Positions 45,301 through 56,992 of a stretch of DNA of 64,000 bases are shown in pieces (the first letter of the stretch is position 1; the number at the start of each line of letters is the position of its first letter). Below the pieces are notes generated by a model. It was not told the DNA's origin. It saw only the letters and a program-made list of their open reading frames with translations, and made no database searches. Position numbers and translations under genes: made by a program. The stretch spans positions 100,698,264 to 100,762,263 of the forward strand of contig NC_088797.1 in assembly GCF_011386835.1 (NCBI RefSeq), given 5' to 3'. Source of the stretch: Chrysemys picta bellii (lineage: Eukaryota; Chordata; Testudines; Emydidae).

Positions 45301-47560
45301 TACTACTGGATTTTCTGATGTGGGATCAAAAGGTAAAATTTGGAGGTACATTTTTTTCAAAATCTGGCTATCATTTCATGCACATTACCTATGTTGTCTT
45401 GTTCTAAAACAGACAACATTTACACTTTTAAAAGAATATTTTCACTAATATAACTTCTGTACATTGAAACTCAGTGAATACCACCACCAATAAAAAGTAT
45501 TTAGTACAGCAATCACAATTGTGCTTTTAATTATGAAAATAACTTGATTAAGTTATACTCTTTGTATCTAAAAATGCAATCAATGAAATTTCATGTTAAT
45601 TAAATCATGTGAGAAATTTGCATCATAATTAAAACCTCCGTATTTTCTTTGATCTTTCAGAGCCTTTTCAATCACAATTTCAATCTCATAATTTTTAGTG
45701 GGAATCAGATCTCATGCATTAGGTGTATAAATTAATTAAAATAAAATGCATTTTTAAGCGATGGCCAATAATTTAACATAAACTGTTTACAAACTACTGT
45801 CATTCATTAGGATTGTTCCTGCATGCATACTGTTACTGAAAAGCTTTAATTGATTTTTAAAATTACAATAATGTGGTGTAATCGCTGCCTACTTTTTCTC
45901 CTAATAACTTAATGCAAGTCCTTGATTTTCCTTAGCATAAGGGAGGCCCCACTAGTGCTGCTGGCATTACTGCACATTTCGAAGGAGTGGTGGTAGTTGG
46001 ATGTCATTCCTCACTTCTGTTTACCAGCTAACACAATGACAGCAGCGTAAGCAGATCACGCACTACACATATTGTGCAGGTGGGCTGTAGCATGTGCTTC
46101 TTCTGAGTGTTCTTTAGAGAGCACCTCTGGAAGTATTATACAAGCAAATAGCACTGCCCCCAACTAAGTGCTCCACTGGCTCTTAGAGCAATAATTTGGT
46201 GCAATTTACAAACTACAATTTTTTTGCTTGTTTTTAATGATTTGAATCAGAGAAACAGATCCTCAGTACCATGTTATTGATAGAAGATCTTTCATCAAAA
46301 AAAAGAAATATAAACTAGAGTCTTGCAACAAGGGCCAAATATAATCTAGAGTAAACTGTAGTGCTAAAATATTAAAAGTAATGTTTTGTGGAATTAGACA
46401 CTTATTTTTAAGAAAAGCAAGACAAAAGATTCTAAATTCAAATTTGATTACATGAAAGATGTCAACATCTTTTATTATTATTATTTATTTTATTATTATT
46501 AACCCTTATTATTATCAACTTTCTTGTTGTACCCACTAAATACTATGGATTACAATATCTTCTTACCCATTATGCAGTTTAACTTCTATAGAATGATTTG
46601 GGACAAAACAGAAATGCTTGATAAAACAATGAATACACAAACTGCCCACTATAATATATACAAATAACCCTTAGAAAATGTCTTCACAACTGATACAGAG
46701 GAACAAAAATTAAAAATAGTAATGGGTATTGATTTTACTGTATATAAACAGACAAGATTCATTGCCCCAATTACCATTTTGCATAAAAATCTAATCCATT
46801 TTCCAAACAAACATGGGAATTAAGATGTGATTTACAGACTCACTAATTACAAATTTATTCTGCACATATACATACAGTATTTATATAAAGTACATTTATA
46901 TTCAATCTCTTTCAAATAATATATGACAAGAGGAGAGGATAACCTACAGAATAAGTGTATATGAAATATTAAACTTGCACAGGAATTTATTCTGGTAGAT
47001 AGTTACTGTATGGAAGCCATCAGCACACAAACTTAGTTGCGGATTACTCTCACGTTATGGAAACCTTATTACACAACTAACAGAGGATTAAAAGATATTA
47101 TGGGGGGGGGGGGGGAGCAAAATGAGGAAACAAAGCAGCCACTAACTATAGACTAGCTATATATCCGACTTGAGTAGACATCAGCATATTTAATGTAGCG
47201 ATCAAAGTTCAAAGATGGAGAACGGAAAAAGTATCACTGAAAATATCTATCATGAAATACTGAAAAAGCAGGATTGGAGGCTCTTTCTGCTTTTTAAATC
47301 TAGTCTGACTGCATCTTTCCCAATTGCTCTGCCAATTGCACTTAAATGATTTTCCTTGGTCTTAAAAGGCTTCAGTTCTGATGCATATTTGTTTTTTAAT
47401 CTCTTTACCAAGATCAAGTACTATGAATTATTCTGTAATTTAAGGTGTGATGTAGGCTTTAGTCTAATGAGTTCTGAGCATAATCCATCATGTTTCTTTT
47501 CCTTTCCTTTTTTTCCCCCTGCTATCTTTTCAAGCCATCTAACCAGAATCTTCTTTCTGT
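42324..47560. other. Five kilobases of AT-rich DNA with no gene recognised
   Basis: Frames do not exceed 80 codons and none has a recognisable domain. Low-complexity tracts are A12 at 44056-44067, (TTA)n at about 46471-46503 and G15 at 47102-47116. No RNA gene was recognised. Confidence 0.5.
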
Positions 47561-47564
47561 GATC

Positions 47565-47632
47565 AGGGCTGCTGGATTCAAACCAAGCTACTAACAAGTG
47601 AAAGATTAATCCACTGAGCCATTAAAACCTTA
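47565..47632 (-). repeat. tRNA-like head of a SINE (or tRNA pseudogene)
   Basis: On the minus strand, an A-box-like tggctcagtggatt (plus 47608-47621) and a B-box ggtttgaatcc (plus 47574-47584) lie 23 bp apart. This is the internal RNA polymerase III promoter layout of a tRNA gene. The cloverleaf is only partly formed, and the 3' CCA or terminator is not clean. It is better read as a tRNA-derived SINE head, with unassigned sequence following to about 47470. Confidence 0.55.
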
Positions 47633-48148
47633 AAACTATTATTCTATTACCACAACAGTTTCTGAATAGTGATGCTACAAAAGAAAGTGGTTCTAAAAAC
47701 CTGTGGCAGATACCCTGCTGGCATGTATAAAGATAAGTGGCTCTCCGAATGACTAAAATCAATTTTTGTAGTTTTATCTGAGCATCATATTTATTAACCT
47801 ATGAAAATATAACAAGTATTTCACATCCATGAAATCCTTGTGAACTAGTACATCATCCAGACTGAAACAAACAAATCTTGGACACACACAAACACTGTTG
47901 TGTCAGTAATAGTCTACATATAATTTACCTAACAATATCTCATAAGCAAGGAAATTAAAATTTAAGACATCTAACTGTACATGCTCTGCCTTTCCCCACT
48001 CCGGAGAAATATAGACAAGGCACAACAACCTTAACTCAGACCCAGTAAGGATGATGGCCTTCCAGATCCCACCATCAACTCCCCAAAAGATCAGACAAAA
48101 CTCCCCATCCCATCTCACCACTATCTTTTCTGTTTAATTCTGGAAAAG
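47633..48148. other. No gene recognised
   Basis: AT-rich sequence with frames of 72 codons or fewer. Confidence 0.45.
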
Positions 48149-48427
48149 AGAGGTTACTAACCCTGTGCAGTAACTGGAGTTCAAGATTTGTGCTCCACTT
48201 CTGGTGTTTGTGTGTCCCATGCACACCTTCGGTCAGAGATTTTCATTACCAGTGTCCGTTCGGCCCACGCATGTGCTGCTGATATCCTCGTGTCCCACAC
48301 TGAAGCTACATCAGTCTGCGTGAGCAAACTGCCCGCAGTTCCTTCTGTATCACTGAATCGCAGAAGGAAACTCTGAAGCAGAGGGTAAGGAGGGTGGGTA
48401 GTGGAGCACCGATAGGGACACACATTT

Positions 48428-48503
48428 CTAAGAACTACAGTTACTGCACAGGGTGAGTAACCTCTTTTTCTTCTTCGAGTAGTGACCCTATGGGTGCTTC
48501 ACC
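48428..48503 (-). repeat. DIRS-D internal complementary region
   Basis: The left half (48428-48465, acagttactgcacagggtga) is the reverse complement of the element's left end. The right half (48466-48503, cttcgagtagtgaccctatg) is the reverse complement of its right end. This is the same architecture as in DIRS-C. Confidence 0.75.
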
Positions 48504-48799
48504 TCAGATGACTCCTAAGCAGTATCCCCAAAAGGAGGAGGGAGCTTCAGAATCGAGCCTGTACAGAAGAAAGATCTGCATTGCCAACTGCCACATCAGA
48601 TCTAGAGGCCAGCAGGAACTGGATTGCTGGCAGCACTGTAATGATCTATAATACACCCCAACTCCATTTCAATAGTCTTTGGGTTGAAAAAGCAGAACCT
48701 TTAGATTTGTATGCAAAGGAACCAAACAGACTAGAGATTTAGTAAATGATTTAATCCTATCCAGACAGAAGGTTAATGCCCTTCTGACATCTAGAGTAT

Positions 48800-49470
48800 G
48801 AAAGGCAGCCTCCAGTTTTGAATCATGTTATTTTGGAAAGAAAACTGGTAGGTAATTGATTTGATTCAGATGATACTCAAAAGATACTTGAGGAAGAAAC
48901 CTCTGGTGTGGTCATAAGGAAATTTTGTCCTTGTAGAATATTGCGAAAGGAGGGTCGGCCATTAAGGGCCACAATCTTTCCAACTTTGTGGGCTGATGTA
49001 ATAGCCACTAAGAAGGCTGTTTTTATGGCCAATTTCCGGAAGGAAGATTTCCATTGGTTCAAAAGGAGATTTCATTAGACTTTTAAGAACCAAATTAAGG
49101 TATCACACTGGGGTGGAGACTTTCACCGGTGGGAAGAAATTATCCAGACCGTATGGTTATAAAGTGACCAAAGAGCAAGAACTGGTCAATACTGGTATGA
49201 AAAGCTGTTAAGGCAGCCAAATGAACCTTCACAGAAATAAGTGATAGTCTTCCTTGCTTTCGTCGCAGCAGGTATTCCAGAACAAGTGGAAGCAACCAGA
49301 ATCGGGGTCAGCTTTCTGGAATTCACACCAGTGACTAAATCTTCTCCACTTCTGAAGGTAAGAATTTCTGGTAGAAACCTTTGTGCTATTTAGTAATAAA
49401 TGTTGTACCTCTATTGACCAGACTGACTCTAACCCCATCAACCATTGAGGAGCCACACCTTGAGGTGGAG
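48800..49470 (-). pseudogene. DIRS-D tyrosine recombinase pseudogene
   Basis: The N-terminal STRNSYLQKWRRFSHWCEF (about 49310-49380) matches STRTTYLAKWKRFSCWCEQ of DIRS-A. The catalytic-domain start LAIKTAFLVAITSAHKVGKI (about 48975-49035) matches WKTAFLVAITSARRVSEL; the second residue of the RR pair is replaced (AHKV), so the catalytic arginine appears lost. Frames shift between the two blocks. Confidence 0.8.
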
Positions 49471-49499
49471 AATGCGCAGACTGGGATGCAGCAGTTGAT

Positions 49500-49790
49500 T
49501 GGCATCCTAGGAGAGGAGCTGAGGAGAGATTGAAAGTTTTACAGAGCTAGGTGAAACAGGTAAGTAAACCACATCTGCCTCAACAACATTGGGGCTATTA
49601 AGATAACTCTGGTCTTTAATTGCCTGATTTTGTTCACCACTTTGAGAATCAGAGGCATCGGGAGAAATGCACAAAACAGGTTCTTCATCCAAGCGAGGAG
49701 GAAGGTGCTGACAAGAACCTGGGAATCCAACTCCCATTCCTAGGCTTGGGGGACACACTTGCTGAGGAATCAGCTGTGACATTCTGCCTG
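49500..49790 (-). pseudogene. DIRS-D RT/RNase H C-terminal fragment
   Basis: The frame around 49539-49730 includes NLFCAFLPMPLILKVVNKIRQLKTRVILIAPMLLRQMW, matching FYAFPPFPLVHKVLLKLRRDQAQVILVAP of DIRS-A. The polymerase and RNase H parts are missing. Confidence 0.72.
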
Positions 49791-50130
49791 CCCAGGAGAT
49801 GCATAGCTGAAATTGTGAGGTCTTTTGAGGTGATTTCCTTAGGAGGAGAATTAGAGTTCCTCTTTTTTAGGTTCTTTAGAGAGGTCTCTGAGGCTCTCCC
49901 CTGTCTCAGACACTGTTATACCAAGCTCCAAGAGGTGCTAGAGACTCCTGGAGAGTTATGAACAGGGGAGTTCTCCTGTGCTGGCTCCAAAGTAGGTTGA
50001 AGGGAGCACTCCCAGTTGCAGCTTGATTTCCTCGTTCATCCATGCCCTGGATTTGAGGGCTAAACAGAAGTTACACTTCTGAGGGACGTGACAGTGTCTC
50101 AGGCAGCAATGTCCGTCACTGACCAGCGTA
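49791..50130 (-). pseudogene. DIRS-D gag-like N-terminal fragment
   Basis: A Glu/Ser/Leu-rich frame on the minus strand ends, in its upstream part, in a Cys-containing KCNFC-like block (about 50060-50075) similar to the gag zinc-cluster of this family. Several stops are present. The assignment rests mostly on its position between the RT remnant and the right terminal repeat. Confidence 0.45.
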
Positions 50131-50426
50131 GCCTCTCTACATGAGGCAATCTTTAAACCTCAGTGAACAAGGAACATTTCTCACAGGGAGATCTTCCCTG
50201 CAGGAAACGAAGCAATCTTTCAATAACCAGCAACTAACTACTATTACTAACAAACTATCTAAACTAAATAATTTAAGAAGAACAAAGTCAGCAAACAGCA
50301 GAGGCATACACAATGCGGACACCCTAAGCTCTGTCTCAGGCAGCGGCAGTTGCAAAAAAAATGAAGGTGGTTTGCCTGCGCAGCCTAATACAACCCCCGT
50401 GCAGGGAATGAGGATATCAGCAGCAT

Positions 50427-50857
50427 TGTCAGGGCCAGGTATTGGGCAGTCAGATCTAGTGGTTGGAGCCAGAGTCCATAGTCAGGAATCAGTTGGGTCA
50501 GGATATCCAGAGACAAACCAAAGATCAGAACCATAAGTCAGAGGTCTGGAGCCAAGCCAGGTCAGGACGCTGGAAAGTCAAGCAGGTGGAACAGGAGCCA
50601 CAAGGTACACAGTCCAGAACAGGATGGATCCCAGTTGTTCAGACAGCTTCCTGCTCATGTTGCTGGCTTAAGTAGGGCCAGTGGGCCAATCAGCTACTCT
50701 GGGACTCTGCCAAAGGGTGGACTCTGTCAAGGGTGGACCCTCAAACTGAGGCTGGGCTTCATGGGTCCTGGGTAACTGCTGTCAGCAGGCAGTCCAGTGG
50801 AGGGTTGCAGCATGGATGCTCCTGTGGACCTGAGTTTGAGGCCTGTGGGCCATGACA
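50427..50857. mobile_element. Solo LTR inserted in DIRS-D
   Basis: It starts TGTCA and ends TGACA, a perfect 5-bp inverted terminus with TG...CA. Flanks agcat (50422-50426) and agcac (50858-50862) match 4 of 5, consistent with a 5-bp target duplication. It is 431 bp with internal repetition of 'agtcaggatc/cagtccag'-like words. Orientation cannot be told. Confidence 0.68.
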
Positions 50858-50971
50858 AGCACATGGATGGGCTAAATGGACACTTCTAATCAATATATCC
50901 AATCAAAGGCATGTTGGGCACACAGGCACCTAAAGTGGAGTACCCATAGAGTACTGTTCGGAAAAAAAAAG

Positions 50972-52786
50972 ACATGCATTTTGATGCATATATGGCTCTG
51001 TGTGGAAAACCTTAAATGACATACAATACAGAGATTGTGTATGAATGGTTATTTAAAAAGCAACTCTATTCCTGAAGACCAGCATCGTCATTAATATGCT
51101 CAGATAACTCAGGTGGTGTGCTTTCTTGAAGGGACATTTTGTCAAAGTTCTTGTTTTCCATACAAATTGGCTACCATTAGCTATTGCTTTGTCAAAGATC
51201 TCCCACCATGTAACACAAATACTGCTGGCCTAAAAAAAAAAAAAAAAAAAATTCATCTCTATTGTCATAGGCTCAAATTTCAAGTAGAGGGCACTGGAAG
51301 CATGTGACGTTAGGCAGTTATTATTGTTTTCCTGAAGAGTCTGAAAGTAGAAATTTAAAAAAAAAAATCTTCCCTAAAAGTCATTTCCATAAAAAAATGT
51401 TAGATTTTTCTTAAAAATTTGTTTTTTGATTAAGTATTTTGCTTACTGTTTCCAGTTTTAATTTCACATCTTTTCCCTATTACCAATTTTGATTGGTTTG
51501 CTAAGTCATGTGATGAGAACTTACAAAAAAATGAATTTTTGAAAATGGAAATTTTTAATTTTGAAATTTCAAAAATTCATTTTTTGATTGGAGTGTTTTG
51601 CAACAGTTACACTGGAGGATTGAAGTAACTGACTGATAACGTCTATTACCTACTGACTGCGTAAAAATTTCAGTTATAATGAATAATGCTACTATTTTTT
51701 TGGTTAATTTTTAAAAAGGTACTTACCCCAAAAGGGTTACTCTAAATCTCAATACTTACAAATTTCAGACTTTCTGAGACAGGTCTGATATACAAAAGAT
51801 GCTGTAGAGCCCGTCTCACGTTTCATATTTCTTTTATAACTGAGTGACTGGACAAATTTTGGGGAACTTGGAAGGAGAACAATGAAGACTTCCTGTGCTC
51901 TAGCAGGAATTTTTTTTCTGAATGTGGAGGACCTGAAGAGCTATGACTTATCAAAAAAAACCTTCTTGCCTGTACAATATATATTGGTCATGATCCTCAG
52001 CTTGATAAGGAATTGCAGGTGCCCTGATCTTAACAAGACAGTCTTTCCCATGAGGTTATTCACAGCTATCAGGAAAGCAGTATACAAGAAGTCAGAACCC
52101 AAGCAGAAGTTGCCTTAGGCCTTCATCTACTTGAGATCATTGAGGGCACCTGAATCCAGTGCCTAATGGTTAATGCATTAGAATGCAAGGCAATAGATGA
52201 ATCCTCAAAATGATATTTGTAACTATCTCATGAGTTATCCTGAACTAGGATTCCAGCTTGTTGTTGGAAGGGTCTTGAAGGTAAACCAGCCCCTCCATTG
52301 GATAAGCTGATGTCACCAAGGAGTTGACAGATGTGCCTACACTACAAAGAACCCAAGAAGTCTAGAGAAAACTACATAAAAAAAATTAAGTAAAAGATGT
52401 GGTTGCCATAGTATGCATCATCAGCTTGACTATCCAAGTTCTCACGAAACCTTCAAAATTGCCCAAACTACCTCAAATTATACCACTCTGGAGAAATGCA
52501 TGCTACAGGTCGGGGAAAAAAAACAAACTACCCAGAAGTGCTCGGAGGCTGTTTGTCTTACAGTCTGTTTCCCTACATTTACATAGGATGAACTTGTGAA
52601 CTTCTATGTCTGATCTCAACCTGAAACTTTTTTTTTTAACCTGCTCTTTTTTCTGTTGTCAAAATGTATGACACTCCTTACTGGAAAACTACAAGAAGTT
52701 CTCTCTCGTTAATAGCCATTCCATAAATTATGCTTCATTGACAATGATCAAGTAATATTGACCCTTATCAAAATTTCACCTTGTTT
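50972..52786. other. No gene recognised
   Basis: Contains A-runs at 51230-51250 and 51357-51368 and a palindromic AT-rich patch (51520-51590, atttttgaaa/tttcaaaaat). A weak tRNA-like pattern at about 52160-52210 was not good enough to call. Confidence 0.4.
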
Positions 52787-52962
52787 GCAGTCTCTCTCCT
52801 TGGCACTGCTATCACCATCACACATATATATCCATCATTTTTCAGCATAAAGTGAATGTCAGGCAGGAGCTGCCAGCAGATGTGTTTCAAGAGACGCTTA
52901 AAGTCATAAGGCATGTTATGCAGTTGACCCTCCAGCAAAGCACATATAGACCTTGACGCTTC
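52787..52962 (-). other. Exon-like open stretch of unknown origin
   Basis: The minus-strand frame is open for about 58 codons and reads as credible protein (SICALLEGQLHNMPYDFKRL ... LLPDIHFMLKNDGYICVMV). It ends at AACAAG followed by GTGAAA (plus 52782-52787 region), which fits a splice donor, and then a stop three codons into the presumed intron. Its upstream edge, with 'cacaag' before tggaggaag, abuts the CR1-B insertion. I do not recognise the family. It could be a host exon, a retrocopy piece or chance. Confidence 0.3.
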
Positions 52963-52968
52963 CTCCAC

Positions 52969-53538
52969 TTGTGTGAGTGGAAGAGAGCAAATAGTAATTT
53001 CCTGGTGCAAGTGCTGGAGGAATCAACTAGGGGCGGAGCTCTTCCAGACCTGCTGCTCACAAACCGGGAAGAATTAGTAGGGGAAGCAAAAGTGGATGGG
53101 AACCTGGGAGGCAGTGACCATGAGATGGTCGAGTTCAGGATCCTGACACAAGGAAGAAAGGAGAGCAGCAGAATATGGACCCTGGACTTCAGAAAAGCAG
53201 ACTTTGACTCCGGCAGGGAACTGATGGGCAGGATCCTCTGGGAGAGTAACATGAGGGGGAAAGGAGTCCGGGAGAGCTGGCTGTATTTTAAAGAATCCTT
53301 ATTGAGGTTGCAGGAAAAAAACATCCCAATGTGTAGAAAGAACAGTAAATATGGCAGGCGACCAGCCTGGCTTAACAGTGAAATCCTTGCTGACCTTAAA
53401 CGCAAAAAAGAAGCTTACAAGAAGTGGAAGATTGGACAAATGACCAGGGAGGAGTATAAAAATATTGCTCAGGCATGCAGGAGTGAAATCAGGAAGGTCA
53501 AATCACACTTGGAGTTGGCAGCTAGCAAGAGATGTTAA
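52969..53538 (+). pseudogene. CR1-B endonuclease C-terminus and linker
   Basis: The open frame includes NFLVQVLEESTRGGALPDLLLTN and GGSDHEMVEFRI, the final motifs (SDHxxV) of the apurinic-like endonuclease used for target nicking. A Lys-rich linker leads toward the RT. The N-terminal part with the first catalytic residues is absent because of 5' truncation. At about 53515 a frameshift moves the coding path into the next frame (DVKSNKKGFFRYV). Confidence 0.85.
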
Positions 53539-55261
53539 GAGTAACAAGAAGGGTTTCTTCAGGTATGTTAGCAACAAGAAGAAAGTCAAGGAAAGTGTGG
53601 GCCCCTTACTGAATGAGGGAGGCAACCTAGTAACAGAGGATGTAGAAAAAGCTAATGTACTTCATGATTTTTTTTGCCTCTGTCTTCACGAACAAGGTCA
53701 GCTCCCAGACTGCTGCACTGGGCAGCACAATATGGGGAGAAGGTGACCAGCCCTCTGTGGAGAAAGAAGTGGTTCGGGACTATTTAGAAAAACTGGAAGA
53801 GCACAAGTCCATAGGGCCGGATGCGCTGCATCCGACGGTGCTAAAGGAGTTGGCAGATGTGATTGCAGAGCCATTGGCCATTATCTTTGAAAACTCATGG
53901 CGATCGGAGGAGGTCCCGGATGACTGGAAAAAGGCTAATGTAGTGCCCATCTTTAAAAAAGGGAAGGAGGAGGATCCGGGGAACTACAGGTCAGTCAGCC
54001 TCACCTCAGTCCCTGGAAAAATCATGGAGCAGGTCCTCAAGGAATCAATTCTGAAGCACTTAGAGGAAAGGAAAGTGATCAGGAACAGTCAGCATGGATT
54101 CACCAAGGGCAAGTCATGCCTGACTAACCTAATTGCCTTCTATGAGGAGATAACTGGCTCTGTGGATGAGGGGAAAGCAGTGGATGTGTTATTCCTTGAC
54201 TTTAGCAAAGCTTTTGATAGGGTCTCCCACAGTATTCTTGCCAGCAAGTTAAAGAAGTATGGGCTGGATGAATAGACTATAAGGTGCATAGAAAGCTGGC
54301 TAGATTGTCAGGCTCAACGGGTAGTGATCAACAGCTCCATGTCTAGTTGGCAGCCGGTTTCAAGCAGAGTGCTCCAAGGGTCGGTCCTGGGGCCGGTTTT
54401 GTTCAATATCTTCATTAATGATCTGGAGGATGGCATGGACTGCACTCTCAGCAAGTTTGCAGATGACACTAAACTGGGAGGAGTGGTAGATACGCTGGAG
54501 GGTAGGGATAGGATACAGAGGGACCTAGACAAATTAGAGGATTGGGCCAAAAGAAACCTGATGAGGATCAATAAGGACAAGTGCAGAGTCCTGCACTTAG
54601 GACGGAAGAATCCCATGCACTGTTACAGACTAGGGACTGAATGGCTAGGAAGCAGTTCTGCAGAAAAGAACCTAGGGGTTACAGTGGACGAGAAGCTGGA
54701 TATGAGTCAACAGTGTGCCCTTGTTGCCAAGAAGGCTAACAGCATTCTGGGCTGCATAAGTAGGGGCATTGCCAGCAGATCGAGGGACGTGATCATTCCC
54801 CGCTATTCGACATTGGTGAGGCCTCATCTGGAGTACTGTGTCCCCAGTTTTGGGCACCACACTACAAGGAGGATGTGGAAAAATTGGAAAGAGTCCAACG
54901 GAGGGCAACAAAAATGATTAGGGGGCTGGAGCACATGACTTAAGAGGAAAGGCTGAGGGAACTGGGATTGTTTAGTCTGCAGAAGAGAAGAACGAGGGGG
55001 GATTTGATAGCTGCTTTCAACTACCTGAAAGGGGGTTCCAAAGAGGATGGATCTAGACTGTTCTCAGTGGTACCTGATGACAGAACAAGGAGTAATGGTC
55101 TCAAGTTGCAGTTGGGGAGGTTTAGGTTGGATATTAGGAAAAACTTTTTCACTAAGAGGGTGGTGAAGCACTGGAATGGGTTACCTAGGGAGGTGGTGGA
55201 ATCTCCTTCCTTAAAGGTTTTTAAGGTCAGGCTTGACAAAGCCCTGGCTGGGATGATTTAG
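53539..55261 (+). pseudogene. CR1-B reverse transcriptase with three lesions visible downstream of 53539
   Basis: The coding path runs NKKGFFRYVSNKKK (about 53545-53590), shifts frame in the T8 run near 53672, then reads KSIGPDALHPTVLKELADVI, NYRSVSLTSVPGKIMEQ, FLDFSKAFDRV (motif A, Asp conserved) up to a TAG stop at 54273-54275 (DE*, where Trp is expected). The same frame continues with [17 protein letters not shown] and the catalytic FADD loop (about 54455-54470). A frameshift near 54840 leads to a second frame that has a TAA near 54941 (Tyr expected). It then reads [20 protein letters not shown] to the natural stop at 55259-55261. The counted damage in this part is two frameshifts and two nonsense codons; a further frameshift lies at about 53515. 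Confidence 0.9.
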
Positions 55262-55352
55262 TTGGGAATTGGTCCTGCTTTGAGCAGGGGCTTGGACTAG
55301 ATGACCTCCTGAGGTCCCCTTCCAACCTTGATATTCTATGATTCTATTATTC

Positions 55353-55561
55353 TAATGGAGCCTACTGAGGGTAGGGTGCAGAAGATGGTTGTGGACTCCA
55401 CAGTATGTTCCCATCTACATAGAATCCGCTCAGGAGCTCTCAATGGTAGTGCAGGAGAGGCTAGAGCCAAAGGCACCAACCCAGCATTGTCTTCCAACCC
55501 TGTGGTGATTCTCATCAGAATTAATTTGCAATGGTTCCCACACAGGAGTGTGAAGCACTCC
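55353..55561. other. Spacer between two CR1 tails
   Basis: 209 bp between oppositely oriented CR1 3' ends. No gene was recognised. Confidence 0.5.
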
Positions 55562-56185
55562 TGAATGATTCATAGATTCGTAGACTCTAGGACTGGAAGG
55601 GACCTTGAGAGGTCATCGAGTCCAGTCCCCTACCCTCATGGCAGGACCACACTGTCTAGACCATCCCTGATAGACATTTATCTAACCTACTCTTAAATAT
55701 CTCCAGAGATGGAGATTCCACAATCTCCCTAGGCAATTTATTCCAGTGTTTAACCACCCTGACAGTTAGGAACTTTTTCCTAATGTCCAACCTAAAACTC
55801 CCTTACTGCGGTTTAAGCCCATTACTTCTTGTTCTATCCTTAGAGGCTAAGATGAACAAGTTTTCTCCCACCTCCTTATGACACCCTTTTAGATACCTGA
55901 AGACTGCTATCATGTCCCCTCTCAGTCTTCTCTTTTCCAAACTAAACAAACCCAATTCTTTCAGCCTTCCTTCATAGGTCATGTTCTCTAGACCTTGAAT
56001 CATTCTTGTTGCTCTTCTCTGGACCCTCTCCAATTTCTCCACATCTCGACACAATACTCCAGCTGAGGCCTAACCAGCGCAGAGTAGAGCGGAAGAATGA
56101 CTTCTCGTGTCTTGCTCACAACACACCTATTAATGCAGCAGTTAGGGACACCTATGATGCAGCAGTTAGGGACACCATGGGTGCC
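55562..56185 (-). mobile_element. CR1-C: 3' fragment of a CR1 LINE
   Basis: On the minus strand it encodes [44 protein letters not shown] (56035-55905) and [20 protein letters not shown] (about 56075-56130). It ends at about 55562 in the CR1 3' terminus (plus view: tcatagattcgtagactct...gaccttgagaggtcatcgagtccagtcccc). A small tandem duplication 'atgcagcagttagggacacc' lies at its 5' edge (56135-56175). It is truncated to the last third of RT. Confidence 0.9.
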
Positions 56186-56980
56186 TAATAGTGCCACTAC
56201 GGATTAGGGGAAAGTCTGGAAGGCAGCTCAAATGCATCCGGCTGGTCCAGCACTATAGTGTACCTCAGGAAATCTATTTTTGCTCTGCATGGGGATAAGT
56301 TGTGTCCCTACCCCTGAAGGAATTATTTGATTGAAACTCACAGCACAAATTCAGATAATTTCCATTTTCCTAAAAGGAAATAAACCTATGTGGGGAATAC
56401 TTTGACCCAAGAAAACAGCAATGGGTAAAGGAGAAACAATAGAAGACACAAGATCTACTTTGTAAAAGGAAGGAAAAGATTTCATAAGAAGGAGTTTTAC
56501 TACTAGACCACAGATTAAGTGGAAAAAATTTCCGGAGGGTCTGATATTTGAGTTGGAGGTTTCCAGAGATTCCAAAAGATTGTTCTGGTAAAATATAAAG
56601 TAATGAAGAAAACACATATAATGACTGAAATAATAACCTACATTTTATTAAAACACTGAGAAGACAAAAATAATCTGTGTAAATCTAACAAATTGTCTAT
56701 TTACATCACATGACAGCCATTAATCTCTGCTGTCTGATGTAACCATTCTTGACTTAATGGGAAAAATGTATATCAGTCTAAGAGCTGTGATGAATGCAGT
56801 CTTAAAGTTCAATGATTCCAACACTTTAGTAGGCTCTAACTTTGACCCATGTGGACAGATACCTAAATCACAAGGTTGAAAACCTCAACACAGGCTTCAT
56901 TCATGTTTTGTAGCTAAAGAAATTATAAAATGTTTTATACAGTTCTTGTGTATATATAGAGATCAGTTTCCAAGGAAGTC
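56186..56980. other. No gene recognised
   Basis: AT-rich sequence with overlapping minus-strand frames of 88 and 81 codons (56351-56617) and no recognisable domain. Confidence 0.45.
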
Positions 56981-56992
56981 CTCCTGCATATG

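Larger units (their letters stand above)
48149..50971 (-). mobile_element. DIRS-D: internally deleted DIRS element carrying a solo LTR
   Basis: The left end gaggttactaaccctgtgcagtaa (48149-48172) has its inverse at 48440-48465. The right end (about 50930-50971, gtggagtacccatagagtac) has its inverse in the same internal block at about 48466-48503. On the minus strand follow recombinase (48800-49470), the end of RT/RNase H (49500-49790) and a gag N-terminal remnant (49790-50130). Most of RT and gag is deleted. It is a different DIRS family or lineage from A-C, judging by its ends. Confidence 0.8.
52965..55352 (+). mobile_element. CR1-B: 5'-truncated CR1 LINE
   Basis: It starts abruptly within the endonuclease domain and continues through the reverse transcriptase to the standard CR1 3' end (gactagatgacctcctgaggtcccttccaac-like block at 55297-55327, then gattctatgattcta-type terminal repeats at about 55331-55352). 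No poly(A) is present, as usual for CR1. It is the least decayed CR1 of the window. Confidence 0.93.

Noticed and set aside
52155..52215. tRNA-like head (cctaatggttaatgcattag ... agatgaatcc)
   Set aside because: The B box is poor and the stem pairing is not supported; left uncalled.
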